From Lachnospiraceae bacterium (lineage in GTDB: Bacteria; Bacillota; Clostridia; Lachnospirales; Lachnospiraceae), in NCBI GenBank assembly GCA_021202715.1, contig JAJQCL010000151.1:15173-32986 (forward strand): DNA of 17,814 bases. Direction: 5' to 3'. The notes beneath the pieces are model-generated. The model saw only the letters and a list, made by a program, of their open reading frames with translations, did no database searches and had not been told where the DNA came from. A program made the translations under genes and the position numbers. Shown piece after piece: positions 7,491 through 14,358 of this stretch; the stretch's first letter is position 1, and every line of letters starts with the position of its first letter.

Positions 7491-8000
7491 GTGAGAATTG
7501 ATCAGAATGTCGTTTACAGATTGCTGGCCGAAGATCCGGCGAATGTGTACAGTCTGCTGCTGGTGGCAGGATATCTGAAAGCGCCCCGCAAAGAGCTGCA
7601 GGCAGACGGGTCCTATCTGTGTGAGGTTTCCATTCCTAACAGAGAAATTGCGGCAGTTTATAAGAGCGAGATCCTGTCTCACCTGTTGCAGATCGGAGCG
7701 GTTACGAGGACAACGGCCAACCGGGAGTCCGGAGACGGACGGTATGATATCAGTCTGATTCCGAGAGAAAAACGCTATCCGGGAATGATCATGGAACTTA
7801 AATGGAAGAAGAATCTGGATGAAGAGAAGCTGGCCGGGCTGGCAGAGGAAGCATTCGCGCAGATTGAAGAAAAGGGTTATGAAGCGGATATGAAGGAAGA
7901 TGGAATCACCAATATCCTGAAATTCGGCATTGTGTTTTCCGGGAAGAGAGTGCATGTTAAGACAAAACAGGATTGTGAAAGTATTATAAAGAAAGCATGA
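7491..8000 (+). CDS. PD-(D/E)XK nuclease-domain remnant of an AAA-ATPase-like/DUF1703 protein
   Basis: A 169-residue frame that matches only the C-terminal part of the large (usually over 500-residue) AAA-ATPase-like plus PD-(D/E)XK proteins abundant in Lachnospiraceae and Bacteroidetes. Visible are NVVYRLL, YSLLLVAGYLKA, SIPNREIAAVY, then NRESGDGRYDI with the nuclease Asp, MIMELKWKK with the E-x-K, and EEAFAQIEEKGY. The N-terminal ATPase is absent. The alignment with the family, from memory, starts before the GTG at 7491: in-frame codons upstream still read QGERVIVRID-like sequence until a stop at 7452. The family's YHGF-containing middle segment of some 60 residues is also missing between AVYKSEI and NRESG. 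It is thus probably a decaying fragment, though the nuclease residues are intact and it might still be translated (GGGAG at 7475-7479). Confidence 0.72.
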   Translation: MRIDQNVVYRLLAEDPANVYSLLLVAGYLKAPRKELQADGSYLCEVSIPNREIAAVYKSEILSHLLQIGAVTRTTANRESGDGRYDISLIPREKRYPGMIMELKWKKNLDEEKLAGLAEEAFAQIEEKGYEADMKEDGITNILKFGIVFSGKRVHVKTKQDCESIIKKA

Positions 8001-8008
8001 CATTTAAC

Positions 8009-8037
8009 TTGTGTTCACGCAGTAATTCATGTAGAAT
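8009..8037 (+). promoter_or_regulatory. Candidate promoter of the M48/YARHG unit
   Basis: TTGTGT (8009-8014) and TAGAAT (8032-8037) are 17 bases apart, roughly 95 bases upstream of the protease start. The leader between them and the AAGGGGAG ribosome binding site (8119-8126) is A+T-rich and shows no strong hairpin. Confidence 0.5.
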
Positions 8038-8134
8038 GAGAGCGTAGCTAAAAACCGTCAATCTTGTGTTAGAAAATGGCGAAAAGCATTGAGACTGTAT
8101 GAACAAACAAAAATGATGAAGGGGAGAAAAACAT

Positions 8135-9400
8135 ATGTTTTGTCCTAAATGTGGAAAAAAGCTGCAGGACGGGGATCTGTTCTGCTGGAATTGCGGAGAG
8201 AAGATCAGGTACACCGGTCAGGATGTTCCCGGAAAACCTGAGCGTATCGCACAGGAAGAATTAAACCCTGCCGAAAAAGAGTGGAAAGTGCCGACATATG
8301 ACAGGAGTGTGCCGGAAAAGGGAAGTCCATCCTATGACTGGAGAGCACCGGTGGTGAAGGAAACACCATACAGTCAGAACGTACCCGTTCAGAACAGTAG
8401 GTCGGGTGGACAGGGATCGTCCGCAGAAGATTATGATATCTCAAAACTGCCGACAAAAAAAGAACAGGGGATACGAAGTATATATATTCTCGATTTTGTG
8501 ATGCGGATGGGTAGGAAGACAAATCTGCCATTGCTTGCTTATCTTTTTCTGAATGTGGTACTTCTTGGACTTGTTGCTATGGTAATCTTTTCACTTCCCC
8601 TGATCTGGGGGATTGCAGTAGGTTTCCTGTTTTATCTTGCGAGCGTATCGATTGCTCTTTCTCCGCTTGGCGAATTGATGCTGCGTCATCAGACAGGCTG
8701 CAGGAAGATCAAAGATCCTGCGGTGATCGAGAGGCTGGAACCATTGTTTCGTGAGGTATATTATAAAGCCAAAAAAAAGAACCCGATGATTTCCGGCGAT
8801 GTTCGTATGTTTATAAATGAGGATGAAAGTCCCAATGCGTTTGCCACGGGAAGAAAAACGATTTGTGTTACGAGAGGTCTGCTGAATATGGGAGATGAGG
8901 AGATCAAGGCGACGCTTGGTCATGAATTTGGGCATCTTTCTCATAAAGATACGGATCGGATCCTTGTGGTGGCTGTGGGGAATACTGTGATTACAGGAAT
9001 CTGTGTGATGATTGAAGTGGGCGTCATCATTATGGATGCGATCATGGGAATTGTTGCGGCTCTTACGGGCAATGACGAAGGTGTACTGATCGCGCTTTTC
9101 AGCGCTTTGTCACGAGCGCTCACATTGTTGATCGTCCGGGTATTCATGAAAGTATGGACAGCGATCGGCGTCGCGTTGTGTATGAAAACGAGTCGGGGAA
9201 ATGAGTATGAAGCAGACGAGTTCTCCTGCATTCTGGGATACGGCGAAGGACTGTGCCGTGTGCTCAGCTTTTTCGGCGGTGAGAAGCCGAAGGGACTTTT
9301 CGCGAACCTTGCCAGCAGTCATCCTGATAGTGCGAGCAGGATTGAGAGAATACGCAGTTTCATGCAGAATAGTGTCGTAGAAGGGCGGGAGGTTTGCTAA
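8135..9400 (+). CDS. M48-family membrane metalloprotease with N-terminal zinc ribbon
   Basis: A 421-residue HtpX/Ste24-like integral membrane zinc protease. An N-terminal zinc ribbon uses Cys3, Cys6, Cys17 and Cys20 (CPKC and CWNC). A polar, proline- and serine-rich linker runs to about residue 110. Hydrophobic segments at about 131-150 and 152-176 form a hairpin, and two more lie near 276-310 and 318-349. The catalytic motif is HEFGH (263-267, Glu264), and the third zinc ligand is expected at Glu357 in NEYEAD. SSHPDSASRIERI near the end is the usual M48 C-terminal motif. Family members degrade misfolded or specific membrane proteins. The zinc ribbon is not part of the core family and may serve as a binding or sensing domain. 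It overlaps the start of the YARHG gene by one base, so the two are translationally coupled. Confidence 0.9.
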   Translation: MFCPKCGKKLQDGDLFCWNCGEKIRYTGQDVPGKPERIAQEELNPAEKEWKVPTYDRSVPEKGSPSYDWRAPVVKETPYSQNVPVQNSRSGGQGSSAEDYDISKLPTKKEQGIRSIYILDFVMRMGRKTNLPLLAYLFLNVVLLGLVAMVIFSLPLIWGIAVGFLFYLASVSIALSPLGELMLRHQTGCRKIKDPAVIERLEPLFREVYYKAKKKNPMISGDVRMFINEDESPNAFATGRKTICVTRGLLNMGDEEIKATLGHEFGHLSHKDTDRILVVAVGNTVITGICVMIEVGVIIMDAIMGIVAALTGNDEGVLIALFSALSRALTLLIVRVFMKVWTAIGVALCMKTSRGNEYEADEFSCILGYGEGLCRVLSFFGGEKPKGLFANLASSHPDSASRIERIRSFMQNSVVEGREVC

Positions 9401-10134
9401 TGGGATTCGGTAAGAAAAAAGAAAAGAAACAGAGTAGAAAACAGGCAAAAAATTACCAGAAATCTGTTGCGCAGAAGGTTGATAACAAACACAATCCGCT
9501 GTATCCTCCGCGAAAGGAAAGTCTGCTGGCGGAGATGATGAGCGCCCTGGGAGTGACGGCAGTGTGCATCGTACTGATCGGGGTGATCGTGAGTCGCTTC
9601 AGTCTGACGTCCAGAGTATATGCATCAGAAAGTACATACGAGCCGCAGGTCGTAGAAGATTTTACCGAAGATATGGAGACGGACGCTTACGGGACATCGT
9701 CAGGTACGGAGGAAATCGCAGATGTCTATGAATCGGAAGCAGAGGTGTCAGAAGAAGAACTGCCGGAAAAGGAAACGGCAGTTATAGAATCTTTGACAGA
9801 GTCGAAGGAAGAGTCTTTGACAGAAACGGACGGAGACTCTCAGATGGAAGATCTGACAGATCGTGATTATATTATTGCGGACAGCGATTCAAGATATGTG
9901 ACGAAAAGCGAACTGGCAGAGCTGACCGCAGAGGAACTGAGATATGCACGCAATGAGATTTATGCACGTCATGGGAGAAAATTCAAGGATGATGCTTTGC
10001 AGAGCTATTTCGATTCTAAGGACTGGTACACTGGCACCATAGAACCGGATGATTTCACGGATGATATGCTGAATGAGTATGAAAAAATGAATGCGAAGAC
10101 AATATTGGATTACGAGAGTGAAATGGCAGAATAG
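9400..10134 (+). CDS. Membrane-anchored YARHG-domain protein
   Basis: A 244-residue protein. The first 40 residues are very basic (GKKKEKKQSRKQ), followed by one transmembrane helix at about 46-66; the positive-inside rule puts the C-terminal part outside the cell. Residues 75-155 are an acidic, Ser/Thr/Glu-rich stalk with a short repeat (ESLTES, ESLTET). The last 90 residues are a YARHG domain: ELTAEELRYARNEIYARHG with the name-giving YARHG at 188-192, then DWYTGTI. The domain is extracellular in Firmicutes and of unknown function. ATG at 9400 is used because GGGAGG at 9387-9392 is seven bases upstream; an in-frame TTG at 9394 is less likely. The ATG shares a base with the protease stop (TAATG). 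A strong terminator follows. Confidence 0.88.
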   Translation: MGFGKKKEKKQSRKQAKNYQKSVAQKVDNKHNPLYPPRKESLLAEMMSALGVTAVCIVLIGVIVSRFSLTSRVYASESTYEPQVVEDFTEDMETDAYGTSSGTEEIADVYESEAEVSEEELPEKETAVIESLTESKEESLTETDGDSQMEDLTDRDYIIADSDSRYVTKSELAELTAEELRYARNEIYARHGRKFKDDALQSYFDSKDWYTGTIEPDDFTDDMLNEYEKMNAKTILDYESEMAE

Positions 10135-10155
10135 AGCAGAAAGCCAGACGCAGAA

Positions 10156-10201
10156 AAAGCCTGAACCGCATCAGAAATGTATCAGATGTGGTTCAGGCTT
10201 T
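10156..10201. terminator. Bidirectional terminator between the YARHG gene and the ABC exporter operon
   Basis: AAAGCCTGAACCGCATC pairs with GATGTGGTTCAGGCTTT over 17 bases with one G-T pair and a 12-base loop. A-rich sequence precedes and TTTCTT follows it, so it can stop transcripts from both converging operons. It ends 13 bases before the stop codon of the minus-strand exporter gene. Confidence 0.88.
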
Positions 10202-10214
10202 CTTGTGGTTCAGC

Positions 10215-12281
10215 TTACGAAGCTTCCTCGAACTGGCTGTTGTACAGCTCCGCGTAGAAGCCGTTCTGCTTCAGCAGCTCTTCGTGATTGCCCTGCTCGA
10301 CGATGTCGCCGTCCCGCATGACCAGGATGAGGTCGGCGTTCTTGATGGTCGAGAGCCGGTGGGCGATGACGAAGCTGGTGCGGTGATTGGTCAGCGCATC
10401 CATGGCCTGCTGTGTGATCATCTCGGTCTTGGTGTCGACGCTGGAGGTCGCCTCATCGAGGATCAGCATCGGGCTGTTCTGAATCATGGCCCGGGCGATC
10501 GTCATCAGCTGCTTCTGGCCGGCGGAGATGGCCGTGTTGTCATGCAGGATGGAATCATAGCCCTTCGGCAGTGCCTGGATGAAGTTGTGGATGCCGCAGG
10601 CCTTGCAGGCCTCGATCATCTGCTCATCAGAGACGCCCTCCGTATTGTAGAGGAGGTTCTCCCGGACGGTGCCTTCGAACAGCCAGGTGTCCTGCAGAAC
10701 CATACCGAACTGGCTGTGGACGTTGCTCCGCGGGATGTTCTCCGTCGGGACGCCGTCGATCAGGATGCTGCCGCCGGTCGGCTCGAAGAAGCGCATCAGC
10801 AGGTTGACCATCGTGGTCTTGCCGGCGCCGGTCGGGCCGACGATGGCGACCTTCTGTCCGGGTTCGACTTTGACACTGAAGTTGTGGATGATCTCCTTTT
10901 CAGGGGCATTCGGGTAGGCGAATTTCACGTTGCGGAATTCGACCTCGCCGCGCACATTTTCGATGCGCTCCGTCTTGGCGGATTCGTCTTCCATCTCTTC
11001 CTCAGCAAGGAATTCAAAGACACGCTCCGAGGCAGCTGCGCAGGACTGCACCTGCGTCATGGCCTGAGAAATCTGGCGCAGCGGCGATTCAAACAAACGC
11101 GTGTAAATCAGGAAGGCAGTGATCACACCGAAGGTGATGTTGCCGTTAATAATCTGCCAGGCGCCTACGACGCAGACGGCCACATAGCCCAGGTTACCGA
11201 TGAAGGTCATCAGCGGCTGCATCAGGCCGGACAGAAACTGGGAGCGGAAGTTTGCGGTCTTCACGGCCTGGTTCATGGAGGTGAAGGTATCCCGCACCTC
11301 ATCCTCCGCATTCAGGATGCGGATCATGTCATGGCCGTGATACATTTCCTCGATATAGCCGTTCAGTACGCCGAGGCTTTCCTGGCGGGCCGTGAAGTAT
11401 TTCTGCGAGCGGCTCATGATGACGACCATCAGGACGAGGCCGATGAGTGTGGCGAGGACGGTTGTCGTCGCCATGATCCAGTTGGTGTAGTACATCATGA
11501 TCAGGCAGCCGATGAACTGCGCCACAGCTGTGACGAGGTTCGACAGGCTGTTGGACATGGCCTGCCCGATCATATCGACATCGTTGGTCATTCGTGAAAG
11601 TACATCGCCTGCGGCGTTGCCGGAGAAATACTTGAGCGGCAGACGGTTGATCTTGGTGTCAATGTCTCCTCTCAGCCTCCTGGCGGTCCGCTGCGTCACG
11701 GTCTGCATGATATAATGCTGCACAAAATTGCAGACGGCGCTGGCGAGATAGATTCCTACCAGCAGCAGCGCGACGCTGACGATCCCGTCCATATCGATGC
11801 CTTCGTTCGCATGGGCTTGCTGATAGTCTTCGCTCAGGGTGACATTTTCCAGGATGGCCTGCGAAAGCTCATCGTCGGTATCTGTCAGATCGAGGCTTGA
11901 CAAATCGATGTCCGCCGGATTGGTTCCCTCCGGCAGATAATCAAGGATATTGAGTTCTCCGCTCAGTATCTGATTTTGAATATCCTCGGCCATTTCTTCA
12001 GAATTGACTCCGCCGGCGAGACCGTCGTAGATATAGTCTGTCAGTCGGCTGATCTGATTCGGGCCGACGATGGTGAAGACGGCGCCGATGGCGGCCAGCA
12101 CCAGGGCAAACAGGATGATTCCCGCCTGATTCCGGCAGTAGGAGATCAGGCTCCCAAGGGCGCCCCGCATATTCTTCGCTCTTCCACCACCCATTCCTCC
12201 CATCGGTCCTCTTCCCATGGGTCCTCTCTGCATCGGTGCGCCTCGTCGTGCGGAAGCGCGGTTCTGATTCATTTCTGGCAT
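10215..12281 (-). CDS. Heterodimeric ABC exporter, catalytic-site subunit
   Basis: A 688-residue half-transporter with six-helix permease and C-terminal ATPase. Walker A is GPTGAGKT (482-489), the Q-loop Gln530, Walker B MLILDE with catalytic Glu610, and the switch His641 (IAHRLSTI). Its signature is SAGQ (586-589) instead of SGGQ. With the partner subunit this gives one complete ATP site and one degenerate site, as in TM287/288, BmrCD and LmrCD. Two oddities: a 40-residue N-terminus rich in Gly, Met, Arg and Pro (GPMGRGPMGG), and an acidic insertion of about 75 residues between the first two membrane helices (about 86-163), predicted outside the cell. The start at 12281 is supported by AAGGAGGT overlapping the upstream gene's stop, nine bases away. 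It is the second gene of the operon. Its substrate is unknown; drugs, peptides and lipids are all possible. Confidence 0.93.
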   Translation of the reverse strand: MPEMNQNRASARRGAPMQRGPMGRGPMGGMGGGRAKNMRGALGSLISYCRNQAGIILFALVLAAIGAVFTIVGPNQISRLTDYIYDGLAGGVNSEEMAEDIQNQILSGELNILDYLPEGTNPADIDLSSLDLTDTDDELSQAILENVTLSEDYQQAHANEGIDMDGIVSVALLLVGIYLASAVCNFVQHYIMQTVTQRTARRLRGDIDTKINRLPLKYFSGNAAGDVLSRMTNDVDMIGQAMSNSLSNLVTAVAQFIGCLIMMYYTNWIMATTTVLATLIGLVLMVVIMSRSQKYFTARQESLGVLNGYIEEMYHGHDMIRILNAEDEVRDTFTSMNQAVKTANFRSQFLSGLMQPLMTFIGNLGYVAVCVVGAWQIINGNITFGVITAFLIYTRLFESPLRQISQAMTQVQSCAAASERVFEFLAEEEMEDESAKTERIENVRGEVEFRNVKFAYPNAPEKEIIHNFSVKVEPGQKVAIVGPTGAGKTTMVNLLMRFFEPTGGSILIDGVPTENIPRSNVHSQFGMVLQDTWLFEGTVRENLLYNTEGVSDEQMIEACKACGIHNFIQALPKGYDSILHDNTAISAGQKQLMTIARAMIQNSPMLILDEATSSVDTKTEMITQQAMDALTNHRTSFVIAHRLSTIKNADLILVMRDGDIVEQGNHEELLKQNGFYAELYNSQFEEAS

Positions 12282-12296
12282 AATAGAAGCACCTCC

Positions 12297-14093
12297 TTAC
12301 GCGTTTGCCGCCAGCTCTTCAGCGGAGAGCTGCGACAGGGCAATCTGCTGATATACAGTACAGGTTTTCATCAGTTCGTCATGTGTACCGATTCCGGCCA
12401 CGGCGCCGTTCTCCAGCACGACGATCCTGTCGGCATTCCGAATCGTGCCAATCCGCTGCGCGATGATCAGACAGGTTGTCCCCTTCAGATCTGTTTTAAG
12501 TCTTTGGCGCAGGGTGCGGTCTGTCTTGTAATCCAGGGCGGAGAAGGAATCATCGAAGATCAGAATCTCCGGTTTGCGGGCCACGGCCCGCGCGATGGAA
12601 AGACGCTGCTTCTGACCGCCGGAGACATTGGAGCCGCTCTGGGCGATCCAGCTCTTCTTTCCGTCATCCATGGCCTGGACGAATTCTGTTGCCTGAGAGA
12701 TATCCAGCGCGCGGTCGACATCTGTGTCGGTCATTGTATGCCCGCTCTTCCCGAAGGTCACATTGCCCTCCACGGAATTGGCAAACAGCACCGCCTTCTG
12801 CGGGATATAGCCGATTTTGTCGTAGAGTGTCTCGAAACGGTACTGCGAGATATCCTTCCCGTCCAGCAAAACCGTTCCCTCTGTCGCGTCGTACAACCGG
12901 GCGGCCAGCCCGGCCAGTGTGGATTTTCCCGAGCCGGTGGCGCCGATGAAGGCAACGGTCTCGCCCTTCTTCGCGGAGAACGAAATATGCTTCAGGCAGT
13001 CCTCGGAGGCGTCCGGGTAGCGGAAGGAGACATCGCGGAATTCGATGCATCCGGATTCTTCTACGGCCGTTTCTGTTCCTTCCTTTACGGAAATCTCTGA
13101 ATCGATGACTTCATTAATCCGGTTTGCGGAGACCTGTGCACGGGGCAGCAGCATGAAGATCATCAGCAGCATGACAAAGGACATGATCACATACAGCGCA
13201 TAGGAGCTGAAGGAAACGACCTCGCCCAGCATCACCGAACGGTCGGAGACAGCCGTCATAATCTCTGTCAGCGTCCCGTTCAGAGGCACTTCGATGGCGT
13301 TGATCAGGCAGGCGCCTACATAGTAAATGCCCACGCTCACGCAGCTTTGTACGAACATCATGATCGGGGACAGGAAGGCCATGCCCCGGCCGGTGAACAG
13401 CTGTGTCTTCATCAGGTTCGTGTTTGCCGTCTCGAATTTGTCTTCCTGATACTTCTCTGCATTGAAGGCGTGGACGACCCGGATGCCGCTCAGGTTCTCG
13501 TCGGTGAGCCGGTTCACATCATCGATCTGTCTCTGGACGATGCGGAACTTGGGAATCATGATGGCCAGCAGCGTGATGAGGGAAACGACCACCACAGCGA
13601 CCGCTGCGGCGACCACGGCAGAGAGCTGCCAGCTCTTGCCGACGATCTTAACGATTGCCCAGATGGCCATGATCGGTGCACGGAGCAGCATCTGCAGGCC
13701 CATGGCGACGATCATCTGAATCTGAGTGATATCATTTGTCGTACGGGTGATCAGGCTGGCGGTGGAGAATTTCTTGATCTCTGCACTGCCCATGGCCGCG
13801 ACCTTATTGAACAATTTCGCACGGATGTCAAAGGAGAAATCTGCCGCGATCATGGCGGCCAGATAACCGACCACCACCGTCAGAAGAGCGCTGCACAGAG
13901 CACAGCCGAGCATATGTCCTCCTGCGGTGAAGTATTGGGACAGATCTGTGACTTCACTGCTGATCAGCACCGTGATCTCCGCGGTATAATCCGGCAGACG
14001 CAGATCAAAATAAACCTGGCCGCAGACCAGCAGTACGCAGAGCAGAGCCAGCCACCGGTCTTTGGCCTTCATGTTACTGAAAATATGAAGCAT
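12297..14093 (-). CDS. Heterodimeric ABC exporter, degenerate-site subunit
   Basis: A 598-residue half-transporter. Six membrane helices occupy residues 1 to about 320. The ATPase has Walker A GATGSGKS (384-391), Gln432, and a canonical signature VSGGQ (490-494), but Walker B is LIFDD with Asp515 where the catalytic Glu should be, and the switch His is Gln546 (IIAQRIGTI). This is the expected degenerate partner of the downstream subunit, whose own signature is altered. A longer frame opens at 14141, but ATG at 14093 is preferred: AGGAGGAG lies a few bases upstream and the protein then begins at the membrane domain. It is the first gene of the operon, 15 bases from the next, transcribed away from tetR; the TetR protein is the likely regulator. 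Confidence 0.93.
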   Translation of the reverse strand: MLHIFSNMKAKDRWLALLCVLLVCGQVYFDLRLPDYTAEITVLISSEVTDLSQYFTAGGHMLGCALCSALLTVVVGYLAAMIAADFSFDIRAKLFNKVAAMGSAEIKKFSTASLITRTTNDITQIQMIVAMGLQMLLRAPIMAIWAIVKIVGKSWQLSAVVAAAVAVVVVSLITLLAIMIPKFRIVQRQIDDVNRLTDENLSGIRVVHAFNAEKYQEDKFETANTNLMKTQLFTGRGMAFLSPIMMFVQSCVSVGIYYVGACLINAIEVPLNGTLTEIMTAVSDRSVMLGEVVSFSSYALYVIMSFVMLLMIFMLLPRAQVSANRINEVIDSEISVKEGTETAVEESGCIEFRDVSFRYPDASEDCLKHISFSAKKGETVAFIGATGSGKSTLAGLAARLYDATEGTVLLDGKDISQYRFETLYDKIGYIPQKAVLFANSVEGNVTFGKSGHTMTDTDVDRALDISQATEFVQAMDDGKKSWIAQSGSNVSGGQKQRLSIARAVARKPEILIFDDSFSALDYKTDRTLRQRLKTDLKGTTCLIIAQRIGTIRNADRIVVLENGAVAGIGTHDELMKTCTVYQQIALSQLSAEELAANA

Positions 14094-14151
14094 AAAAACT
14101 CCTCCTGTCATTTTCGGGATGGATGACCCGAAGTACAGCATAATGTACGAG

Positions 14152-14163
14152 CAACACCTGTTA
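14152..14163. promoter_or_regulatory. Candidate TetR operator 1, at the exporter transcription start
   Basis: CAACACCTGTTA is a near-perfect 12-base dyad (CAACA..TGTTA). It lies just downstream of the predicted minus-strand exporter start of transcription, a position suited to repression. Related dyads occur at 14211-14222 and 14253-14264. Confidence 0.55.
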
Positions 14164-14164
14164 C

Positions 14165-14193
14165 GTTAGCACTCTATCACGATGACTGCTAAC
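14165..14193. promoter_or_regulatory. Inverted repeat spanning the exporter promoter
   Basis: GTTAGCA (14165-14171) and TGCTAAC (14187-14193) are exact inverted copies with centres 22 bases apart, two helical turns. They flank the exporter -10 box and fill part of the spacer. This could be a second operator, for the TetR protein or another regulator. Confidence 0.45.
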
Positions 14194-14199
14194 AATCAA
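14171..14199 (-). promoter_or_regulatory. Candidate promoter of the ABC exporter operon
   Basis: On the minus strand, TTGATT (14199-14194) and TAGAGT (14176-14171) have a 17-base spacer, giving a leader of about 70 bases. The -10 box is weak, which fits a promoter that needs an activator or is usually off. The block upstream of the -35 recurs at 14943-14977. Confidence 0.55.
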
Positions 14200-14229
14200 G
14201 CAACAATTTTCAACATGTGTCGCATTGTT
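14196..14229 (-). repeat. Shared promoter block, exporter copy
   Basis: Reading the minus strand, AACAATGCGACACATG, then 7 bases, then TTGTTGCTTGA, where the final TTGA is the start of the exporter -35 box. The block at 14943-14977 on the plus strand matches 14 of 16 bases in the first part and 11 of 11 in the second, with one extra base between. Confidence 0.75.
14211..14222. promoter_or_regulatory. Candidate TetR operator 2, between the divergent promoters
   Basis: CAACATGTGTCG (reverse CGACACATGTTG) fits the same 12-base dyad as sites 1 and 3. It lies about 11 bases upstream of the exporter -35 and 20 bases upstream of the tetR -35, inside the block shared with the glycosyltransferase promoter. 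Confidence 0.5.
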
Positions 14230-14241
14230 GCGTTCGGCGGC

Positions 14242-14270
14242 TTGTTATTTGAAGACAGGTGTTGTATATT
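14242..14270 (+). promoter_or_regulatory. Candidate tetR promoter
   Basis: TTGTTA (14242-14247) and TATATT (14265-14270) with a 17-base spacer, about 88 bases upstream of the tetR start codon. Operator 3 fills the spacer next to the -10 box. Confidence 0.55.
14253..14264. promoter_or_regulatory. Candidate TetR operator 3, in the tetR promoter spacer
   Basis: AGACAGGTGTTG, whose complement CAACACCTGTCT shares ten consecutive bases (CAACACCTGT) with operator 1. It ends immediately before the tetR -10 box, a typical autorepression site. Confidence 0.6.
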
Positions 14271-14293
14271 GAACGTTACAAAGGAAAAACTGA

Positions 14294-14332
14294 GGCACAG
14301 GGGGACAAAATATTTTTTTGTCTCCCTGTGCC
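14294..14332. repeat. Near-perfect hairpin (REP-like) in the tetR leader
   Basis: GGCACAGGGGGACAAA pairs with TTTGTCTCCCTGTGCC over 16 bases with one G-T pair and a 7-base A/T loop. It lies 13 bases upstream of the tetR ribosome binding site and has no downstream T-run, so it is not a normal terminator. GGGGAC/GTCCC-type palindromes of this look are often REP elements mobilised by Y1 (RAYT) transposases; that assignment is from resemblance only. Confidence 0.7.
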
Positions 14333-14358
14333 ATCTTACGGGTTCGGGAGGAATCGTG

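Noticed and set aside
10188..11597. A 469-codon plus-strand frame opposite the ABC exporter, and similar ones at 11976-13100 and 13347-14126
   Set aside because: They are reverse-strand shadows of ATPase and membrane domains with intact motifs, lack ribosome binding sites, and encode His/Asp/Gly-rich low-complexity sequence.
14294..14332. Hairpin read as a rho-independent terminator
   Set aside because: There is no T-run after the stem on the plus strand; the Ts are in the loop and arm.
14182..14358. Extended N-terminus of the TetR protein
   Set aside because: The extra codons cover the tetR promoter, operator 3 and the hairpin; the internal ATG at 14359 has a proper ribosome binding site and starts the conserved domain.
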